Assembly: GCA_023055355.1 (NCBI GenBank)
Contig: JALJCS010000015.1
Span: 17,101,516-17,165,515, forward strand
DNA length: 64,000 nucleotides
Origin: Agelaius tricolor
Taxonomy: Eukaryota; Chordata; Aves; Passeriformes; Icteridae
Reading direction: 5' to 3'
Both the position numbers and the translations under genes were made by a program. The notes beneath the pieces are model-generated. The model saw nothing but the letters and a program-made list of their open reading frames with translations, was not told the DNA's origin and searched no databases. This document shows, piece by piece, positions 61,207 to 64,000 of this stretch (position 1 is its first letter; each line of letters starts with the position of its first letter).

Positions 61207-64000
61207 AAGCTTACTCATGTCTTCTCCTCAGGCTTTCAAGATGTAAAGAAGCAAAAATACGAGTACCTAGTTCTTGTATGGCACATTTGGAAATACATTT
61301 GTATTACCTAACTTTGCAGAGCCTAATTTTTACTTGCTGCCTGTCTCTCTTCTTTTTATCACTTCAGGATCTCTCTCTTAGTCCAGCTGGTCTTCACATT
61401 GGGTAGGATTGGTCAGGTAGGTTGCCAGTGTTGGAGCATTGTGTTTCTGGCCAAGGAAACACAGTGGCTTTTTTGGGAGTTGAAGTTAATCTCCACCTTG
61501 TACCTAGTCTGTGCAGCTCCCATTTATTTTGAGTGTTGGTTTTTCAAAGAAAATCAGTTTAGGCCTCTATATAAACAGTTATTGCAGGAGACACAAGAAT
61601 TTCCTGCCCCTTTATTTTAAGGGTAGCTGATTCCAAAGCTCTGGTACCACAGGCTGTTACAGTCTCCAACTGCCAATTGATTCAGATTGTTCTCATTTGA
61701 AAAATTCCAATATAAAGCTCAGAAAAATCCATTAAGTACTTTCAGAAGTAAAACTTGGAATAAAAAGAATCATTTATGTGAACCTTGAAGTGAAGCAGTG
61801 GAAGTATGAGTTGATGTGGTGTTTTCAGTGTCTGGCTGTCTCATTATGTGCTGTGGCTGTGGGCAAGTTGGTGGGCGAGTTCAGAAGCTATAGGGTTTGC
61901 ATGAGTGCCTAGTTTAGGGTGTGAGTAGGAAAATAAGTAGGCATGGACTTTGTGAGGGGGTGGTTGGGTGTGAGCAGTCTGTGTGTGCTGAAGGATTTGT
62001 GCAGCCATGGAGAGAGGAGCGTTACCTGTTTTTGAGTTTTGCATGGAAGCTGTTTGGCTGACTGGTTATGAGTAGGACACTTGTAAATTATAGTGATGTG
62101 TTTTCCCACTAGTTATTTGGCAACTGGATTATCCATGCAGCTCAAAGATAGCAGCTTCAGCAGGGAGAGAGAAAAAGGCATGAAGGGGCACAGAAACACA
62201 CTGGAAGTGTTATTGGTGTCATGGGCCCCACCTGCCTGTCTGATGCATAGGGTGGCTTCTGCAAGTACAGAAAAATAAAAAAAAACCCTGTTTAATTTTA
62301 AAATTTTCAGCCTGTGGGGCCAGTAAGAATTTTAGTTTTTGTGGTAGTTTCATTCTTGAGGTTTTGCCTCAACTGCTTAATACCAAGTGGTTTGTAGCTC
62401 TCTCAGGCCAGTGAGGTCTGGGGTGATTGTGTGAATTCCTACAGAATTCCTTTATATGTAAAGGTTCATCTAATCCCTCTGTGTGCCCCCTGGAGCAAAT
62501 CCTGCCATGTACAAAGCACAGAAGTCTCCCTGCATATCTCTAACATCTTGTGGTATGTTCCTGAGCCTGAGAAAAGGAGGGTTCCTCAGGAAGAAACCAC
62601 CGCAGGACAAAGTGTGGTTTGGCTCAGGGTGATGCTGCTGTGCATCCCAGAGTGGTTATATTCAAGCCAGGTTAGCTTTTGGTTTTCTCTTCTGAAACAA
62701 ATCAGCCAGAAACCTGCCCTTTTTTTGGTAGCACTCTTTGTCCTGGCAATTGCCTTAGTGTAGATCCATTGCCCTGGTTTAATTTATTTCGTTTGAGAGC
62801 TTGGTGTAAATTACAGTGGCATGAGAGGGCTTTTCCCTGAGCAAACCATGCTTGCACTAGTAAGTTTGGCCTGACTTGTGGCATAGATCTGCCAACCTTT
62901 TATAGGATAGATTTGGTCCAAGCATTCCTGGTATCCTCAGCAGTAGCAGCAGATGTTCCCATCCCAACAGATCTGTCACTGTCTGGCATGAGTCGTTCCT
63001 GGCCAGCTGAAACTTGCAGCTCTTTATATTTTGCTCACCTACTGTCTGCTTGCCTGGAACACAGGGAGCACGTGGGAACTACCTCAACAAAGAGGATATT
63101 TAAGCCCATATTCTTAGACAAATGTAATGTTGTTACGCAGGGATTGTGCTGCTGCATTACAAATTGAATTAAGACATTTTTGTTACCTCAGCAAGTTTTG
63201 TCTTTGATTTTCACGCATCTGCGTGAGCAGATTTCAGATGGCTGTATGTGTTCTCTACCGTTCCCCAAGGCTTTTCAAACTCAGTAATGGACCAGTAATC
63301 ATATTTAAATCTTTTTTCAGAGGAGCATAATATAACTAAACAAGAATGTAAATGTAAGGTTAAGTTCACGTTATTTTTACGTACTTATAAATAGCTGTAG
63401 TGCTTGTAAATGGGTTTTGGTCAGAAATAACCTGACAGCCTTTGCATCTTCTCACTTGTCCTGTTCAACCTTCTGACATTCCTAAAACACTGCAGACCTT
63501 GTCAGACCCTGCACAGCCACGGGCAGTGCTGAAATAGATTTCCATGGAGCTGTGGAGGGATGTGCCCCCATCAATGACCTCCTGCCTTTTCCTCTGTGTG
63601 CTGGCACTTGGAGCATTTGCAGTTGTCACAAGGGGAGCCTGCTAAGGCTCCATCCCTGTGTGAGTGTGTCTGGGAGCATCTGTGAGTGCTGGTGTGGGAG
63701 GTGGGCTGGGATGTGCCTCCTGCACCCTGGAGGTGCCACTGGGCACTTCTCGTTACACCTGTTGGACAATGAATATTGTAGAGCAGGGTCAAGTAGGAAC
63801 CAACACCTGCCAGGAGCTTCTGCTGCTTATTTCCTGGTGCCTGTTTGGTCTTTACTGACATTTATAGAGACCTTTTATAGTGTTTTAAAACTTTTCTTCA
63901 ATTTGGGATGAATATTGAGGTCAGGAACACAAATGGCAGCTGGAGCTGAGAGCTGTTTGGTTGTCAGAACGCCGTGCTCCCAAGTTCTGCTTTAGCCAGA

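Larger units (their letters stand above)
58924..64000 (+). other. Start of GAN intron 1
   Basis: GC-rich for the first few hundred bases, then ordinary AT-rich sequence with a CR1 fragment and a poly(T) tract. No sequence matching the next gigaxonin exon was seen, so the intron runs past the window. Confidence 0.75.

Noticed and set aside
1..64000. Endogenous retrovirus, tRNA, rRNA or bacterial-type operons
   Set aside because: I saw no gag/pol/env-like frames, LTR pairs, tRNA cloverleafs or closely packed same-strand genes. The coding content is explained by three intron-containing vertebrate genes.

Overview
The window is bird nuclear DNA. It holds three vertebrate genes in the conserved order PKD1L2 (minus strand) – BCO1 (plus strand) – GAN (plus strand). 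Scattered between them are several 3'-end fragments of CR1 LINEs, the characteristic avian retroposon, one with the short tandem ATTCT-type tail. The same three genes sit together in chicken and human, and the BCO1 model here is 526 residues, the length I recall for the chicken enzyme. I cannot tell from sequence alone which bird this is.

Region 1 (about 1–32,100) is most of PKD1L2, read right to left. I could chain 38 coding exons with intron phases that agree at every junction, giving 2,230 codons without a frame break: signal peptide, C-type lectin, SUEL/galactose-binding lectin, PKD-like segment, long REJ-like ectodomain, GAIN/GPS autoproteolysis site, first membrane helix, PLAT domain, further helices and most of the polycystin channel core. 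The last exons lie beyond the left edge. Two introns need a GC donor rather than GT to keep the frame. One intron holds a 28-bp minisatellite of about 28 copies that is open in frame with the neighbouring exon.

Region 2 (about 32,100–40,370) is the 8.3-kb divergent intergenic space. I see no convincing gene in it. Its right end has a TATA box, a DR1-type nuclear-receptor element and a GATA motif just before BCO1.

Region 3 (40,375–53,453) is a complete BCO1 gene of 11 coding exons. BCO1 is the iron enzyme that splits beta-carotene into two retinals. The histidines expected to bind iron are all present, and an AATAAA overlaps the stop codon.

Region 4 (53,454–58,500) is intergenic, with an orphan exon-like segment, a 45-bp inverted repeat pair 1.2 kb apart and an antisense CR1. 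Region 5 (58,550–64,000) is the CpG-island promoter, first coding exon and start of intron 1 of GAN (gigaxonin).

The three genes have unrelated jobs: a polycystin-family receptor/channel, provitamin-A cleavage, and a Cullin-3 substrate adaptor. I found no operon-like, viral, CRISPR or otherwise unknown multi-gene system. The points of interest are in gene structure, repeats and regulation.
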